Below, piece by piece: positions 5,887 through 6,543 of a stretch of DNA of 6,543 bases; the first letter of the stretch is position 1, and each line of letters starts with the position of its first letter. A program made the position numbers and the translations under genes. The DNA lies in the NCBI GenBank assembly GCA_030612485.1, contig JAUWNS010000133.1, positions 1 through 6,543 on the forward strand, given 5' to 3'. This DNA is from Candidatus Bipolaricaulota bacterium (GTDB taxonomy: Bacteria; Bipolaricaulota; Bipolaricaulia; UBA7950; UBA9294). The notes beneath the pieces are model-generated. The model made no database searches. It saw nothing but the letters and a program-made list of their open reading frames with translations, and was not told the origin of the DNA.

Positions 5887-5913
5887 AAAACGCCCGCGGT
5901 CGACGCTACGGGC
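5887..5913 (-). terminator. Probable intrinsic terminator of the tRNA-Cys/tRNA-Val transcript
   Basis: On the minus strand GCCCG and CGGGC form a 5-bp GC stem around a 12-base loop (5892-5913), followed by GTTTTC. An alternative fold pairs GCCC/GGGC and GCG/CGC with a 3-base bulge. The hairpin begins immediately after the tRNA-Val CCA, the expected place for a tRNA operon terminator. The T-run is short. Confidence 0.55.
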
Positions 5914-5989
5914 TGGTGGGTGGTAGAGGACTCGAACCTCTGGCCTCATGCACGTCAAGCATGCGCTCTCCCAGCTGAGCTAACCACCC
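5914..5989 (-). tRNA. tRNA-Val (anticodon GAC), CCA encoded
   Basis: All cloverleaf parts are present on the minus strand: acceptor GGGTGGT pairing with ACCACCC, D stem GCTC/GAGC, anticodon stem CATGC/GCATG around TTGACGT, and T arm AGAGG-TTCGAGT-CCTCT. The anticodon GAC (5954-5956 on the plus strand as GTC) reads valine GUC/GUU codons. The discriminator is A and CCA is encoded at 5914-5916. It lies 15 bp downstream of tRNA-Cys and is probably cotranscribed with it. Confidence 0.97.
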
Positions 5990-6004
5990 ATGTATGACTA
6001 CGAG

Positions 6005-6076
6005 AGGCGGCGAGCGGATTCGAACCGCTGAGTCAGGGATTTGCAGTCCCTTGCCTTTCCACTTGGCTACGCCGCC
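6005..6076 (-). tRNA. tRNA-Cys (anticodon GCA), CCA not encoded
   Basis: The minus strand folds into a cloverleaf with acceptor GGCGGCG/CGCCGCC, D stem GCC/GGC, anticodon stem AGGGA/TCCCT around CTGCAAA, and T arm AGCGG-TTCGAAT-CCGCT. The anticodon GCA specifies cysteine, and the discriminator base is U, the usual cysteine identity base. The sequence after it is CTC rather than CCA, so the 3' end must be added after transcription, unlike the neighbouring tRNA-Val. Confidence 0.97.
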
Positions 6077-6087
6077 AAGCAGGAAGG

Positions 6088-6116
6088 ATTATAGAGGCTT
6101 ACGTATGCTCCGTCAA
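6088..6116 (-). promoter_or_regulatory. Strong sigma70 promoter of the tRNA-Cys/Val operon
   Basis: On the minus strand TTGACG (6111-6116) and a perfect TATAAT (6088-6093) are separated by exactly 17 bp. The -10 box ends 11 bp before the mature tRNA-Cys 5' end at 6076, so the primary transcript would carry only a very short leader for RNase P to remove. Confidence 0.85.
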
Positions 6117-6121
6117 CACAC

Positions 6122-6136
6122 AAATGGGGTCAGACC
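6122..6136 (-). repeat. GGTCTGACCCC motif, probable end of a REP/IS200-like element
   Basis: The minus strand reads GGTCTGACCCCATTT just 7 bp beyond the transposase stop. GGTC and GACC form a compact interrupted palindrome. From memory, very similar sequences often flank Y1 transposases of this family, where they would act as REP-like recognition sites; I could not check this here. It lies 5 bp upstream of the tRNA promoter -35 box. Confidence 0.45.
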
Positions 6137-6143
6137 TTCATTC

Positions 6144-6543
6144 TTAGGATTTCATCGTCTCATGAAAGCGTTTGGCGATCATGCTGATGCTGGAATATAA
6201 CAGCCCTACGAAGTCCCCTACCTCTCGAAGTGTATAGTGATGAACTCGCACAGCCTGATAGATCCGCTCGTTGCGGGTTGCCTTGTCCGAAACATCCGCG
6301 AATAGCTCCTCCAGGCTCGGTCGTGCTGCGAAGCGTTCACGCTTGCGATAGTCCGGATCGAATGGTTTCTCCTTGAATAGGGGTCGCAGTTGATCCACGA
6401 ACGAATCGGTTCCCAGGAACGCACCCGCCCGCAACTCCTCCCATACATCGATCCCTCGTCCTTGCCGCACGAACTTGCGGTACGCATAAATCGCAGGTTC
6501 CCGGTCTGAATCAAACTGCGAAAGGATCCAATCGATCGTAAGG
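6144..6543 (-). CDS. REP-associated/IS200-like Y1 transposase, C-terminal part
   Basis: Only the last 132 residues are in the window; the frame stays open through the right edge, so this is a partial gene, not necessarily a broken one. The visible part starts LTIDWILSQFDSDREPAIYAYRKFV and continues with LRAGAFLGTDSFVDQLRPLF and RFAARPSLEELF, a pattern familiar from the region after the HUH/Y1 catalytic domain in RAYT-type transposases. The end (about 91-126, ERIYQAVRVHHYTLREVGDFVGLLYSSISMIAKR) resembles a DnaA domain IV-like helix-turn-helix, probably for recognising element ends. The catalytic HUH motif and tyrosine would lie outside the window, so activity cannot be judged. It is transcribed toward the tRNA genes. 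Homologues are sometimes mislabelled as RelE toxins; I see no support for a toxin. Confidence 0.8.
   Translation of the reverse strand, partial: LTIDWILSQFDSDREPAIYAYRKFVRQGRGIDVWEELRAGAFLGTDSFVDQLRPLFKEKPFDPDYRKRERFAARPSLEELFADVSDKATRNERIYQAVRVHHYTLREVGDFVGLLYSSISMIAKRFHETMKS
6144..6543 (-). mobile_element. Partial REP-associated/IS200-like element (right part outside window)
   Basis: The transposase fragment at 6144-6543 marks this segment as mobile. The motif at 6122-6136 probably belongs to its 3' end, so the boundary may lie near 6117-6122. The other end is beyond the window. Confidence 0.5.

Noticed and set aside
5994..6200. 68-residue plus-strand reading frame beginning near the tRNA genes
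   Set aside because: It is the antisense of tRNA-Cys and its promoter; the GGERIRTAESGICSPLPFHLATPP-like peptide is a familiar artefact of translating tRNA-Cys backwards.
6144..6470. Transposase fragment as a RelE toxin or complete small gene starting at the GTG at 6470
   Set aside because: The same frame continues upstream to the window edge with family-like residues, so the GTG is internal and the toxin label does not fit.

Overview
This is a bacterial chromosomal window. It has moderately high GC, canonical AGGAGG-type ribosome binding sites, sigma70-like promoters and two bacterial tRNA genes. I cannot name the taxon from sequence alone.

Layout, left to right. (1) 92-838 (-) encodes a TauE/SafE-type (TSUP) membrane anion transporter. 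A short degenerate repeat tract follows its stop, and a 20-bp palindrome lies in front of its start. (2) 964-2938 (+) is a tightly packed operon of three genes: a 71-residue ribbon-helix-helix protein, APS kinase (cysC) and ATP sulfurylase (sat). Both junctions are 4-bp ATGA overlaps. Together cysC and sat convert sulfate to PAPS. The divergent TSUP protein is a plausible partner that moves sulfate, sulfite or an organosulfonate. (3) 3058-3981 (-) is an SDR-type UDP-sugar 4-epimerase. Divergent from it, 4139-4954 (+) is a Wzz-like polysaccharide chain-length protein. These two suggest a surface or exopolysaccharide function. (4) 4948-5703 (-) is a secreted right-handed beta-helix protein whose stop overlaps the Wzz-like stop tail to tail. 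(5) 5914-6076 (-) is a tRNA-Cys/tRNA-Val pair with a near-consensus promoter upstream and a terminator-like hairpin directly after the tRNA-Val CCA. (6) 6144-6543 (-) is the C-terminal part of a REP-associated/IS200-like (Y1) transposase cut by the window edge, with a GGTCTGACCCC motif just beyond its stop.

No sulfate-reduction gene (cysH, aprAB, dsr) is present in the window, so the fate of the PAPS is open. It could serve assimilation by genes elsewhere, or sulfation of a glycan made with the neighbouring epimerase and Wzz-like genes. I found no clearly new defence or mobile system. The most worthwhile leads are the RHH-cysC-sat arrangement with possible operator palindromes, and the transposase remnant beside the tRNA promoter.
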